Source of the DNA: Clonostachys chloroleuca
Lineage: Eukaryota > Ascomycota > Sordariomycetes > Hypocreales > Bionectriaceae
Reading direction: 5' to 3'
Length of the DNA stretch: 64,000 bases
Assembly: GCA_037952775.1 (NCBI GenBank)
Contig: JBANAY010000004.1
Span: 11,842,001 to 11,906,000, forward strand
Shown here: piece after piece, positions 21,037 through 32,735 of the stretch
Layout of the letters: every line of letters begins with the position of its first letter
How positions within the stretch are numbered: position 1 is the stretch's first letter
Notes under the pieces: generated by a model
What the model saw: the letters and a program-made list of their open reading frames with translations, nothing else
The model's database searches: none
What the model was told of the DNA's origin: nothing
Translations under genes and position numbers: made by a program

Positions 21037-23188
21037 TCACCACAGGCTCTTCGTCATCGTCCCCTTCCCAACCTGCACCCTCTCAGGCGGAAATCCGGGC
21101 AGGGAAACAACCCCCTCCGTCCCCTCCGGCACATCCCAGTGCACCGTCAATCTCCCACCCGAGACCTTAAACCCCGCGGAGAACTTGCCAAGGCTCGTGG
21201 TGAACCCAGCCTCCGCCTCCGACAGCTCCGAGAATGTCGCTGGCTTGAACTCCCACGTCTTGCCAAGCGGCCTGGTGACGGTCAGCCCGACCAAGTACTC
21301 AGTCAGCGTCGACGTCGGCCCGCTACTCCAGCCGTGCGCGTGCGAGACGTAGGATGGGTCATTGCGGTACCCACGGTCGCCCCGGTAGCCCCAGGTCCCG
21401 TCCAGGAGGTAGCCCTCTGGCGTGGTGGACGCCGTGCCGTTGGGGTGGTCGAGGTACCATCCCCAGATGGACCGCATGAGCGCCAGGGAGCGTTTGGGGT
21501 GCCCGGCCTTGAAGTGGCCTTCCAGCTCGATGCTCGAGATGAAGGGTGATATGTTGTTCGGCAGCTCGGGGCATGATGGGCCGATCGGTGTCAGGTTGCT
21601 GGCCAGGTAGTCTGAGACGCGGTCCGCCTTGTTGTCGTCGTGGCCCGGAGAGACGACGCCAAAGGCGAGTGCCATGCTGTTGGCGTCTTGGGGGTACATT
21701 GTTTTGTTGTTGGGCTCGTCCATGAAGGCGCCTTTCGAGTTGTCCCAGAAGACTTTGAGGATGTTCTCCCGGAGTGTTTTTGAACGCTCAAGACAAGATT
21801 CAGCTGTGAAAACGTCGCCTTCTAGGCCAGGATACCAGGTCAGTATCGATGAGCAGGTCGTCAACGCCCGGTACAGGCTGGTAAATGTTAGCTCATCTCA
21901 GCAGGAGAACTTCCATACTACCAGGAACTCACAGCATGCTTGCTGAAGCACGTTTGACAGAGTAAGTCCATCGTCCCCAGTCGGCCGTCCCCGTGATATT
22001 GACGATTCCGTCCTCCGTCAATGTGCCCAGCGTGTGGGAAAGGGCACGAGTGTATTTCTCCCAATTATCTTTGAGGAAGGAGTCGTCACCGGTGTACAAA
22101 TAATAGTTATATGTTCCGATGAGTACCCAAAGATGGTACGCTAGAGGTCATCAGTTGCGCACCAACAATAAGCAAAATTCAACGTAGACGCACTGGTACT
22201 ATCCGTCGACTTATGAGGAGGTCCAGCTTTAGGAAGTTGTCCGTCGCTTTTCTAAGGCAGAGAAGATGGTAAGATACTATTGCGTTCCTTTGAAATCTGC
22301 TAGGCAACTCACCTGGTACGCATAGATGGCTAGAAGAGCATTCTTGACACTGTCGAGCTCCCCCGTACTCACGAATTGGCTTGGGACAGCCGTACCCATA
22401 TCACCAATCCAGACCCAGCGGTCACGCTTTGCGCCATCCAGGAGAACTGTATCCCCGGGCCCGATATATTCGTCGTTCTGCCATCCGCCCTTCAGGTTCG
22501 TTTGATGGCGGCCAGTGTTTCCAGGGACGCAATTAGACTGCAGAGTGTACGCGCCGCTGTACCAAATCCGGTTCAACAAGTCGTCGTTTGAATAAAAGTA
22601 GCCATGATACGCTCGCAAGTTGGGCCAGGTCGGCTGAAATACGAGCTCCAGGCTGATGTCGTGTATATTTAGGCTTGCCGTTGTATTAGAATCAAGGAAC
22701 AAGGAGAGGTAGCGAAATCCGCCACGGAGCTTTGCATCGGGCAGGACATAAGTTCCTGGGCCTTCCTCAGTGATAGCATAGCTGAGCGAGCCATCAGCGC
22801 CCGGGCCGCCATTTGAATTATCGGATTCTCGTCCAATGTAGTCCTTGGCTTCAGTGAAGGCGATCCCAAGAGAGGCTGCTGCAGTGCCTTCCAGTGTGTA
22901 ATTAACGGTGATGATGCCGCCAACTTCCAGGCCAAAATCAAACACGAGGGCCTCCAGATCATTAGACAATGGGATCATAGTAGCTTTTCCAAAGTCCGTC
23001 ACGTTAGAAGCGTCATTGAGCGAAAAGAATTCTTTGGGGCGGACGGTCCTGGAGGACGGAGCGTAGTTGTAGTCGTCCCATGGGCCAGGAAACACAACTT
23101 CCTCCAGGCCTGTGCACTTGGTATCCCTCCAGCATGATGCTCCAACTACAACCCCAATGATCGACGAAAGAAATAGACACCGTACCAT
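21037..23188 (-). CDS. Secreted alpha-L-rhamnosidase, GH78 family
   Basis: Extracellular glycosidase releasing terminal alpha-L-rhamnose from plant glycosides or rhamnogalacturonan side chains. Exons are 23188-22313, 22251-22194, 22140-21933 and 21877-21037, totalling 1983 bp and 660 residues. The N-terminus MVRCLFLSSIIGVVVGAS is a signal peptide. The GH78 (alpha/alpha)6-barrel signature LDGAKRDRWVWIGDMGTA contains acidic residues typical of the active site. Further family stretches are GNTGRHQTNLKGGWQNDE, STTYHLWVLIGTYNYYLYTGD and SYVSHAHGWSSGPTSTLTEYLVG. The C-terminal beta-sandwich is complete. Several N-x-S/T sites fit secretion. Related intracellular bacterial forms lack the signal peptide. 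Confidence 0.9.
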
Positions 23189-24095
23189 GATTGAACTGAT
23201 TGGGGATGATGCTCAACAGAAGGCGTACAACGGAGTACTGTTTGGAGATGATCTTATACTGAAGATCGGACATTACAATGAAAGCATCCGTTCGCTGAAG
23301 AACAAGCCGAGCCTATCTCCACCCCTTTACCATTATTATCTTAGTATTTCTACATCGTCACCCCTTTTTGCCGAACGCCATACCGAGCGGTTTTCTGGGG
23401 CGGGCAAAAACCCGGGGAACATTCTCCCGAGGGGGCATGGACAACGGTCGCAGATGGTAGAAGGTGGAATTTACCCGTTCGCCTGAATCAATTTGGCGCG
23501 ACCGGGGCGAGGTACGATCTTCGACAGGCCTCTCCTCATCTGTGACAAGCGCTCTGGACCATGCGGGGAAGCTGGATGCTATTGTCCGGCCAAAGTTTGG
23601 GTTTGGGGAGCAATCATCTCCTGCGCTCCGTCCCATGCATTGAATTTGGCAACGCTTGTTCTATTTACAATCAAATTCAAAGATCAAGTCATCATCCTCT
23701 TCCGCCAATAATAGTAGGCTGCCAAAGCGCCTGATGATACACGAGTGCACTCATCCTGGACCAAAAGAGACTCAATTACCCCAGTTCTCAATATTCTCGT
23801 AAGCTCTTGTCGAAGTTGCAGAGACCATGGAAGATAGATGATTCATTAGTTCCAGGTCCTCATTCAATAATTAATACAATGTACTAGCCAATACGCCTCT
23901 ATTCATATAACGTACAATTCCTTTAAATCGTTCCAGGTCATCATACAAAGTGGCTATGCGGCATATGATCCAAAGCCGCTATATGGACAAGTCAAATATA
24001 TTCATCAAAGCCAATTGAGAAGAAGCAGCGTTGCCAGATGTTGGCAAAACATTAGAGGATTTCGGGCCTGCCAGAATGTCCTCTCACCACTCACA
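23189..24095. other. Intergenic; rhamnosidase upstream region
   Basis: About 900 bp between the rhamnosidase start and the 3' end of the next minus-strand gene. No gene is seen. Confidence 0.5.
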
Positions 24096-25355
24096 TCATT
24101 GAGCTGGGTCTTGCGGCATAAACCCTTGGAGCCTCCACAACAAGAGATGCAGGTTGACCATGCTGTGCGACTTCCAAGTCTTCAGCACAAAAAGTTCTCC
24201 AGTCCCAAAGATACCTGGGGCATCGGCACGCAGTCGCGCGACCTCTTCGTCCCCAAGCAGCCATCTCAGGTCGTGAACCGGCATCTTCCGGTCATAGGCC
24301 ACATCCTTCACATCGTAGGTTGCATATCTCGTCTTTGCCAATCCATCTTTTTCCTGGTCCTGTGATTGCGGTGTTGGCAACCACAGTACGCAGCCTCGTC
24401 GTCGAACGAGTCCAATCTCTTCCCAGCTCTTGACGGGTTGTACGAACTTATCCAACGGTGGCTGGGTTCGGTTCGATCGTGCAATGAGTGCATCTACTGC
24501 CGCCCGACGCAGCATCCCCAGGAGGAGATCACCGGTGTTGGGAGCAAATTCGGCCTCTCTAAACGATCCCAAGGTCGCGCTCCCTGAACGTGTCCCTAAT
24601 AATTTGCGCTGCCACATCGGTTTTTTCCCTCCTACCAGATCGAAAAAGCCTTTATCCGAAACTATATAGGCCGTTATGGGGGCTCGTCCTGTACGCTCCG
24701 CGTCGGCGGGGCTGCCCTCATATTTGCTCGTTTCTGGATCATTTGCGGTCGCAATTTCCCCATCCGTACTCGTTGATTCTTTCGCTTCATCGATTTCATT
24801 TGCCGTAGGGTCGGCCGTCTCCCAGTATTTCGGCTGGACTCTGTGGAAAGACAACGGACCCGGAACAAGATGAGGTTTGTCCGTTTCGGGATGTCGAACA
24901 ACCTCCATGTCTTGTAGGAAGTATCGGGGTAAGGCACGGGAGGTGAGAGAGCAGAGACGAACAGGTGACGCCAATGCCCTCGCTAGATCCCAGTTAGCAT
25001 ACGTTTCCTATCAAGCTGCGTGAACCAACGTACCAAACGGGTTGAGAGCTAGCTTCTTCCGAAATCTACCCATAGGCTGAGAAGGCTCTGTCTTCCTCGG
25101 TCGCCGCCTAGATCCAATCCATTCTGGATCGAATAAAGGCGAGATTGGCAAGGGGCCTACAGCTGTAGATACCGTCTTTGCGTCGGGGTCGATTCGCATC
25201 GGGTTTCCAAGCGCATCGTCACCGAGACCACTCTCCACCTGCTGCTGGAGGGCCTCGGGGGTCAATTCGTCTCTGTCGTATGAGCGGAAGCGACGCGATG
25301 CCGGGCACCAGCCTGGCCGCAACGTTACCACGGATCGCCTTGATCGCTTCAACAT
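24096..25355 (-). CDS. Unidentified, probably mitochondrial protein (402 aa)
   Basis: Exons are 25355-25034 and 24982-24096, with a 51-bp intron (GTACGT donor, CTAAC branch, TAG acceptor), totalling 403 codons including the stop. The N-terminus MLKRSRRSVVTLRPGWCPAS is rich in Arg and Ser with no acidic residues, and RRFRSYDRDELTPE follows, which looks like a presequence cleavage region. Conserved-looking blocks are GNPMRIDPDAKTVSTAVGPL and YIVSDKGFFDLVGGKKPMW, and a C-terminal DRKMPVHDLRWLLGDEEV. No catalytic motif or membrane helix is apparent. I do not recognise the family. It is divergent, 262 bp away, from mitochondrial ClpP, which fits a shared mitochondrial role but does not prove it. 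Confidence 0.8.
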
Positions 25356-25617
25356 TGTTTCAAAACATTAGGCTTCGCTCGGCTCCGGGATCAACAGCCA
25401 CTCCTTCGTCAGACAAGCTTCTGGAAATTTGAGCGGCAGATCCTCGGACAAGGGCAAGAGCAACGCCAAGACAAGCTTATCACGGGGCTATCGTCAATCG
25501 ATATACCTGATAAGGCTTAGCGTGGTTTGGCCAAGCTCTCCCATCACCAACGTCACTTCAGCTTTGGGCCAGAGCTGCAGAGCCTCCGATCGCCTCCGCT
25601 TCCACGAGCACGATAAG

Positions 25618-26607
25618 ATGCATCCACGCGCGAGGCTGCTTTCTTCGTGCATGCGGAGGCTGCCGCTACTCAATCAGCATGTTCGAAGCTTCGGGAGCTC
25701 GTCATCTGGCGGACGTCCGTCAATGGACTTGTACATTCCCACACCCTACATCGAGGAGACCTCAGTGAGTCGTCGCAATCCAGGCGTTGATGGTAACACC
25801 AAGACAAGACTAATAGCAGCAGTCCGCAGGCAGGAAAACTTGTACGCTTCCTTTTCCGTCCTTCTTGTCGACCATTGACTGATTTTCAGCGAAGGGGATA
25901 TCTTTTCCAAACTCCTGCAGGTACGAATGCCCCTCTGTCGCTTGCTCCAGAAAGCATCAAGGCTAACTCCACCTTTAGGAGCGAATTATCTGTCTGAATG
26001 GCGAGATCAACGACTACATGTCCGCTTCTATTGTTGCTCAGCTGCTGTGGCTTGAGTCCGACACCCCCGACAAGCCGATTACAATGTACATCAACTCTCC
26101 AGGCGGCTCCGTCACCTCGGGTGAGCATTAACCTCCGAATCTCGAGACGAAAGCTCACGTGGAATACTAGGAATGGCCATATACGATACCATGACCTATA
26201 TCAAATCCCCTGTCTCGACCATCTGTGTCGGAGGCGCTGCATCCATGGCCGCAATTCTGCTCGCTGGCGGCGAAGCCGGCAAGCGGTTCGCCCTACCACA
26301 CAGCTCCATCATGATTCACCAACCTCTCGGCGGAACTCGGGGCCAGGCCTCGGATATTCTCATCTACGCAAACCAGATCCAACGTATACGCGAGCAGTCG
26401 AACAAGATCATGCAATACCATCTCAACAAGGCGAAGGGCCACGACCGATATAGTATAGAGGAGATCAACGACATGATGGAACGAGACAAGTATCTGAGCG
26501 TGGAGGAGGCACTTGAACTAGGTGTTATCGACGAGATATTTACGAAGAGAAGCGACAAGGACGAGAAAGAGGGCAAGGAGGGTGAGGATGCTGTCAAGAC
26601 GCCTTGA
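25618..26607 (+). CDS. clpP: Mitochondrial ATP-dependent Clp protease proteolytic subunit
   Basis: Serine protease that forms a tetradecameric barrel with the ClpX unfoldase in the mitochondrial matrix. The start [20 protein letters not shown] is a basic presequence; the mature part begins near [10 protein letters not shown]. Exons are 25618-25764, an inferred 8-nt microexon 25834-25841, 25890-25920, 25979-26120 and 26171-26607, totalling 765 bp and 254 residues. Catalytic Ser is in [13 protein letters not shown], His in [13 protein letters not shown], and Asp in [34 protein letters not shown] and the handle helix [20 protein letters not shown] are intact. The microexon is needed to keep the frame between IEETS and [12 protein letters not shown]. 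The highly charged Lys/Glu C-terminal tail is an extension beyond the usual core. Confidence 0.9.
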
Positions 26608-27619
26608 ATGAGCAACACCACGTCGATAATGGATGCTCCCAACACCCAATACAGCTTCCGTCTCTCTCAAAGGGTGCTGAATCTTGACTCAAGAACTCTC
26701 GCCAAAAAACCAGCCTCGATTCAAACACATTACCAAGTAGCCACAGTGGATAGTGGGCCGTTGACTCAGAGCAAAGTAGCGCTGATCAAATCGAGCTTGG
26801 CCCAGTCACTCGCGAGAAAGTGACCGATAATATCTCAATTTCATGCCCAAAATCGAGATGAACTCCCTGACATGACTTTCAACAGGCTTGATCGTGATAT
26901 ATATCGACACTTGCAAGCTTTATTCTACCTCATACAGCCTACATCAGGTGTTATCAAAATATAGCCAGACTTCAAATCCTTCCAAAAAAAGAAATAATGT
27001 ACTATATTAATTTATCATATTTTGGAGTGTTCTCGCCGTTTGTCGCTAAATGAATTGATGCGATCAGTGTTCTGACATCTACACCTGTTGACCGAATCTC
27101 CAGGGAGGCATCCTACCCTATACCTTAGGCCCTTGAATTACCTCTACCCAGGTACTCTTCGATGAGGCTGTACAATGCATGTTAATATTTAAATGAGTAG
27201 TAGTTGTTGCAAGCCATGCATTATAAATTACTAGAGGTGCTGTTTCCGTATGTCGCACCACTCCCGTCGGTATGATTGAAAATCACTATGATCAACTTTA
27301 AATGAAAAGAAAAGAGCTTGCACTCCTCCGTTTCCACCAAATCTCGAGTCACTTCTAGAAAAGAATAAAGCGAGCAGAACCTATTTTAACTCCTTTCGTT
27401 TTACAATAGAATGGTAAATACGACATGGCTTTGATGGCTCTAAGGTGGCTACGAGTGCGCGCGAGAGCAGCCCCGGTAGAAGCATGTTGCTGTTATCTGC
27501 ACAACGCTCGCTCACGCGACCATCCCACCAAAAAAATTCTCCACAACTGCCTCACTTTTCAAACATACAACCAGCCAGACCCGAGTTTGCAGTCAACACA
27601 TACTTTCTCATTCGCAAAA
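26608..27619. other. Intergenic, no gene seen
   Basis: About 1 kb between ClpP and methionine aminopeptidase 2. The first 200 bp continue as an open frame without family features. The rest is AT-rich and includes the aminopeptidase promoter. Confidence 0.45.
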
Positions 27620-29152
27620 ATGGCTGCCAGAATCCCGGCCGACGACACCCAGGCCCTCAACGGTTAGTCCCACCTCTCCCAGACAAGAACCAGCCCCGCC
27701 TAACAACAGTCGGCAGCCAAGGAAGCGGCCAAAGCCACCAACGGTGGCGCCGGCAATCGCGCGCCGAAGAAGGGCGATGCTGCCGCCGAATGCTCCGGCG
27801 AATCCGACGACGACGCCGACGACCATGTAACTAACGTCCCAGGCGCTGCTGGTGACGGCGAGGCCAGCAAGAAGAAGAAGAGAAAGAACAGGCCCCGAAA
27901 GAAGAAGAACAAGGCCCCGACCGCCCAGACCGATCCACCGTCCGTCCTCATGTCCCAGCTCTTCCCCAACAAGAGTTACCCCAAGGGTGAAGAGGTCGAG
28001 TATAAGGACGACAACCTGTACCGCACCACGAACGAAGAGAAACGCTATCTCGACAACCTCAATAGCGACTACCTCGCCGACTTCCGCCAGGCAGCTGAAA
28101 CGCATCGCCAGGTCCGTCAGTGGGCGCAGAAGAATATCAAGCCGGGGCAGACGCTCACCGAAATTGCCAACGGCATCGAGGACAGCGTCCGCCGCCTCGT
28201 CGGCCACGATGGGCTGACCGAGGGCGACGCCATTGTCGCGGGCATGGGTTTCCCGCTTGGTTTGAACCTCGATGAAATAGCGGCGCACTTTAGCCCGAAC
28301 GCGGGCGACAAGACTGTTCTGCAGCAGAGCAGCGTCATGAAGGTGGACATTGGCGTCCATGTCAATGGACGCATTGTCGACAGCGCCTTCACCATGTCGT
28401 TTGACCCCAAATACGACAACCTCCTCAACGCCGTCAAGGATGCCTCGAACACAGGCATCCGCGAGGCAGGGATCGATGTCCGCCTTGGAGAACTCGGCGG
28501 CTACATCCAAGAGGCCATGGAAAGCTACGAGCTGGAGCTTGATGGCAAGGTTTACCCCATCAAGCCTATTCGTAACATCACCGGCCACAACATCCTGCAC
28601 TACAGTATCCATGGCTCCAAGGCTGTGCCTTCCATCTTGACTGATGATGATACTAAGATGGAGGAAGGCGACGTGTTCGCCATCGAGCCGTTTGGTAGCA
28701 CTGGTAATGGCCGCGTCTACGATCAGGGCGAAGTCTCCCACTATGCCTTGTCTGGCGACGCTCCCAACGTGCAGCTGCGCTTGTCTTCCGCCAAGTCTGT
28801 CTTGAACGCTATCAAGAAGAATTTTGGCACCCTTCCCTTTTGCCGACGTTATTTGGACAGGATCGGGCAGGAGAAATACCTCCTCGGTGTAAGACAACCA
28901 ATCGCGTTCTCCCCTGATGCACACTCTCGCTAACATATCGGCAGCTCAACCACCTCGTCAAGTCTGGGATCGTCGAAGACTATCCACCTTTGGTGGACAA
29001 GAAAGGCTCCTACACGGCCCAATTTGAGCATGTAAGTGACTTCTCACCTAAGATGGATCGATTCTGCGCACAGCCCGACTGACAAAACCCGCCAGACTGT
29101 CTTGCTCAGACCTACCGTAAAGGAGGTCGTGAGTCGTGGAGACGACTACTGA
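27620..29152 (+). CDS. Methionine aminopeptidase type 2
   Basis: Removes the initiator methionine from nascent cytosolic proteins. Exons are 27620-27662, 27717-28888, 28945-29031 and 29096-29152, totalling 1359 bp and 452 residues. The N-terminal tail has an acidic run (ESDDDADD) and a polybasic run ([15 protein letters not shown]), the usual MAP2 ribosome-associated extension. The pita-bread fold carries the five metal ligands: two Asp in [19 protein letters not shown], His in [15 protein letters not shown], Glu in [11 protein letters not shown] and Glu in TAQFEHTVLLRP at the end. Its length and the type-2 insert identify it as MAP2 rather than MAP1. The start at 27620 keeps the canonical MAARIPADD beginning. 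Confidence 0.95.
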
Positions 29153-29156
29153 GCTG

Positions 29157-29186
29157 ATTAGGCTACTCCGAAATGAGTAGCCCAAT
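29157..29186 (+). terminator. Stem-loop in the MAP2 3' untranslated region
   Basis: ATTAGGCTACTC and GAGTAGCCCAAT form a 12-bp stem with one mismatch (8 bp perfect next to the loop) around the 6-nt loop CGAAAT. It starts five bases after the stop codon. Fungal terminators do not normally need hairpins, so an mRNA stability or binding role is as likely. Confidence 0.4.
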
Positions 29187-31123
29187 AGGGGTTTACTCAG
29201 AGACTTCGCCGACTACTTCATGATTGGAGTGAGTCCGCGCTTTTGATATATGATAGGGTTAGTGTTTTGAATTCAAGACTTCTATTCTTCGCGATTAGCT
29301 TTGTGCTACCGCAAAATGCGTGATGATTTGTTGTGACAATTCGTTCTCATCATATTGCCCAATTGCCCGGCATCTGAACGGATAGTCCACGGGTAGGCAT
29401 GATGTGTATGATTGATTGAACATCAACTGGTATTACCTACATATTTGTGAGTATCAGTAAGAACAACACACGAACTAGCTTGTTGAGGCTTGAAAGGGAG
29501 GAAGTGAAAATCCTCATTGTTCGCACTTCCTTCAGATTTGCCCTTGTTTTCGAAGATGGAACGAGCCATGGATATATTGGTATGATCTCTGATAGTTATT
29601 GAATAATCAATGTATTGGGAGACAGCGAAGTGAATTATGATAAAGGAATAGGAGCAAATGATCCGTTTCAAACAGATTGGCGTCTTTAGACAGGAAACAG
29701 ATCAAAAAGCCTACTTGTAGTTATAGAGGATGGATTACGCGACTGATTACCATGCTCGACACGCCCTGCGACTTCAAGGTGCACATATACACCGGGTTCA
29801 GTAAGAGACTGAGAAACACATTGTTCGTTTTCCTCACAGTGAATAAAATAATCTCAAAGCGTAAAAATATCATCCAGCTTCCAACACTCTCCCACGGCAA
29901 CCATCTATGCGACCGATATATTCCTGTACTATGATTACAGAACCGATAATTACCTAGCGACTGCAGATGTAACTTTATCGTGATATCATAGCAGACGCAA
30001 TACTACATAAGCTATTGCTAGAAGAGAAAACAATATCTCCTGATGGTCTATATGGTTGGTCCATCCATACTATAGAGGAAAACTCCGCAATCACATCTGC
30101 AGGCCCTCGGCTGGAACCTTCCTTCTAAATAAATTAAACAGTGCCGACTTCTTTCTTATAAGTTCTACCGCATTAGCTTTTGCTTCTTCGCTGGTTCTAA
30201 GTCTGTGGGTCAAACAATTTGGCTTCTATTGGACGGATTCTGGAAAACCAAGGTTGAAGGGATAACTATTGATCACTAATGTTCTCTAGAATGTCACCCT
30301 ATCTTCATAGGGAATCGTTTATAATGTCACGAGGCGTAAATAGGTGCGCCCTCCAGAGCCTGGGTAGTCACAAACCCTAAACCAATCTTGGATTCTTCAT
30401 TCGCTTCCCCGGTCCCCTAGCAATGTAGAGGGGTTTTAGTGCTCGTCCATCCCCCTCCCCCCACAATGTTTAGCTTTCATCTCACTCATACCTTGACCCA
30501 ATATGTCAAGCGAAATATAATCGTGTTATTTTTGGCCATATGAAAACCTCTCGAGTTAGGCTGGGTCCTCCTCGTATTTGTGCACTCCTCTATGGTCTCT
30601 ACGGATTGGCCATCACTCTCGTTCACTTCAGAGACGACTTACAATGCAGGGGTATCTCTTCTTAGTGAACTTGGTCGTCTCGTAATTTGTACGTCTTATT
30701 TAGTACAGCGAATCGGATTGCAAGACTCTCATTGTGGCGCAGGAGCTAGACTGACTCGGGGCCTGGAATTATTCAGATCAGCACCGTTGTGCCCCAGTCC
30801 GGGGGCACAACACCCTTAACCTAGTCTTCAGCTCCCCCATCATCGACTCAACGCGGAGGTGGGCCATGGGACTTAGGCCACGCTCAGAACATGGGGACTG
30901 GGCACCCACTAACTTCCCCGGAGCGCGCTACCTTCGCAGTAGCAGACAACTATTCCCCTTCTGGTGAAGGATGCTACTACTAGTCTTTCTAAAATCAGGT
31001 TGGAAGTGATCAGGGATGGGGGGAGGGTTCTACCATGGTTAAAAAGACGGGGAGATCCCGAGTTCAGTGGGCTGTATGCGTTGCTTCTTTCTTGGTATCT
31101 TGACCCCAAATGTGGCTGGTAAC
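29187..31123. other. Intergenic, no gene seen
   Basis: About 1.9 kb with only short unsupported reading frames. No RNA gene or repeat was recognised. Confidence 0.5.
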
Positions 31124-32338
31124 ATGGCGGCCTTCATGGATGTCTCCGGAGGGAGACTTCTTAGGAGGATGACTGAGGATATCTATTCCTCCGAGGATGT
31201 TCTGGTTCTGGTAAGTGCTTGTCTCCTTCTCCTCCTCTCATGTCTCAGTTGGTCGGCTGCCAAAACCCACCCAAAAGAGAAATGTGCTAATTGCCCCCTT
31301 TCTCTTGCCGCGCAGATCGCCACGGTCCTATCCATGTACAACGCCATCGAACTCCTCGTCCTTATATTCCTTAACTTTAAGCGACGCAGCGGCCTGTATT
31401 TTTGGAGCATCTCCCTCGCCTCCTTTGGAATCATCCCCTACTGTATCGGATGGATGCTTATCCAATTCCGCTTCAGCCATGCGTGGGTGGGTATGATCAT
31501 TGATTCCATTGGATGGGTCTTGCTGGTTTCAGGTCACTCTGTGGTTCTGTACTCGAGGCTTCACCTGGTTCTTCAGAACACGACCATTCTGCGGGGCGTG
31601 CTGGGCATGATCATTGTCAACGGCATCGTCTGGCACCCTGCCATCACCGTCCTTCTCTTCGGTTCGGCCTACGCAACCGGTGATACTAATGTAGTCTTCA
31701 ACCATGTCTTTAACATCCTAGAAAAGGTGCAAATGACATGCTTCTGCGTCCAGGAGTTCATCATTTCTGGCCTTTACATATGGAAGACGATCGAGATACT
31801 CAAAACAGCCTTTGGCAGCAAGAGGGTATTCCTTTGGAAGCTGTACTCCATTAATGTGTTCATCGTGGTCATGAACATAGCTCTCCTCGCCATCGAGTAC
31901 AAGAGCTTGTTCCTCTGGGAGCAGGGAGTCAAGGTCATTACATACTCGGTTAAGCTGAAGCTAGAATTTGCTGTTTTTGGGCAACTTATCGAATTTGTGC
32001 AGCACCGCACAGGCAACACGTTGAGCGACCCGACGGGTGTCAACACAGGCGCATTTGTCGAGCTCTCTGGTAGCCGGACAAAGAAGGATACGAAGGCCCG
32101 GTCGATGACAGGCAAGGGGGAGGCGATTCACATGGAGGATATCAAGACGAATGTGGCATCGACCACGGCGACAGGCAATAGTTTTTCCGTACCGGGCACC
32201 TTGGATCACGGCCACAGCCAGATTAAAGTCACCACGAGGATTGACGTAGATAGCAACAGGGGTAGCCGTGAGTCCGGAGACAGCGATAGCACGCGCCATT
32301 TGTACGAGGGTGCTATCCAGGAAATTGCGAGATCTTAG
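31124..32338 (+). CDS. Fungal seven-helix-type integral membrane protein (DUF7703-like)
   Basis: The protein has about seven hydrophobic helices, for example ELLVLIFLNF, FWSISLASFGIIPYCIGWM, VGMIIDSIGWVLLVSGHSVV and LGMIIVNGIVWHPAITVLLF, then a polar 100-residue cytosolic-type tail. The pattern, including the SGLYIWKTIEILK segment, matches fungal membrane proteins annotated as DUF7703; function is unknown. Start is uncertain: ATG 31124 is chosen, and an in-frame ATG lies upstream at 31076. The stretch 31211-31315 has a GTAAGT donor, a TGCTAAT branch and a pyrimidine-rich CGCAG acceptor. It is exactly 105 bp with no stop, so splicing or retention both keep the frame; splicing joins SEDVLVL directly to IATVLSMYNAIELL, the more family-like form. 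It converges on the four-domain fusion gene. Confidence 0.75.
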   Translation: MAAFMDVSGGRLLRRMTEDIYSSEDVLVLVSACLLLLLSCLSWSAAKTHPKEKCANCPLSLAAQIATVLSMYNAIELLVLIFLNFKRRSGLYFWSISLASFGIIPYCIGWMLIQFRFSHAWVGMIIDSIGWVLLVSGHSVVLYSRLHLVLQNTTILRGVLGMIIVNGIVWHPAITVLLFGSAYATGDTNVVFNHVFNILEKVQMTCFCVQEFIISGLYIWKTIEILKTAFGSKRVFLWKLYSINVFIVVMNIALLAIEYKSLFLWEQGVKVITYSVKLKLEFAVFGQLIEFVQHRTGNTLSDPTGVNTGAFVELSGSRTKKDTKARSMTGKGEAIHMEDIKTNVASTTATGNSFSVPGTLDHGHSQIKVTTRIDVDSNRGSRESGDSDSTRHLYEGAIQEIARS

Positions 32339-32735
32339 GTGCCAGGTGTATCTCGGCAACTGTATATAATTAATTCATCATATGTACTTAAAATAACGAA
32401 GATTAATCCAAGGTCGCTAGGCTCCAGCCTACCAGAGACATCAACAGCAATAATAGGGGCTAAGGCATCTTGTAATAAACTATAACCGTGTTGTGGGAGA
32501 TAAATGACAAGTAGTGCGTTGAAATAGCCACACTAACCTTTGAATGTATTTGTCACTCGGCCATGAACAGCGAATTAAGCGACGAGCATTATTCTAGCGA
32601 GAAGTGGGTGAGTGAAGAACTTCACCATGTATGTTGGCGTTACTTATATCACAGTCATTGAAGCAGATCGAAGTATAGGAGAAGATAGATTACTAGAGCT
32701 AGAGAGGGCTCAGAAACAAGGCCAGCTGAAAGCAC
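32339..32735. other. Convergent intergenic region
   Basis: About 400 bp of AT-rich sequence between two gene 3' ends. Nothing else is seen. Confidence 0.5.

Noticed and set aside
27608..28936. 442-codon open frame on the minus strand
   Set aside because: It is exactly antisense to methionine aminopeptidase 2, which is certain; the antisense protein has no domain and mirrors codon bias of the real gene.
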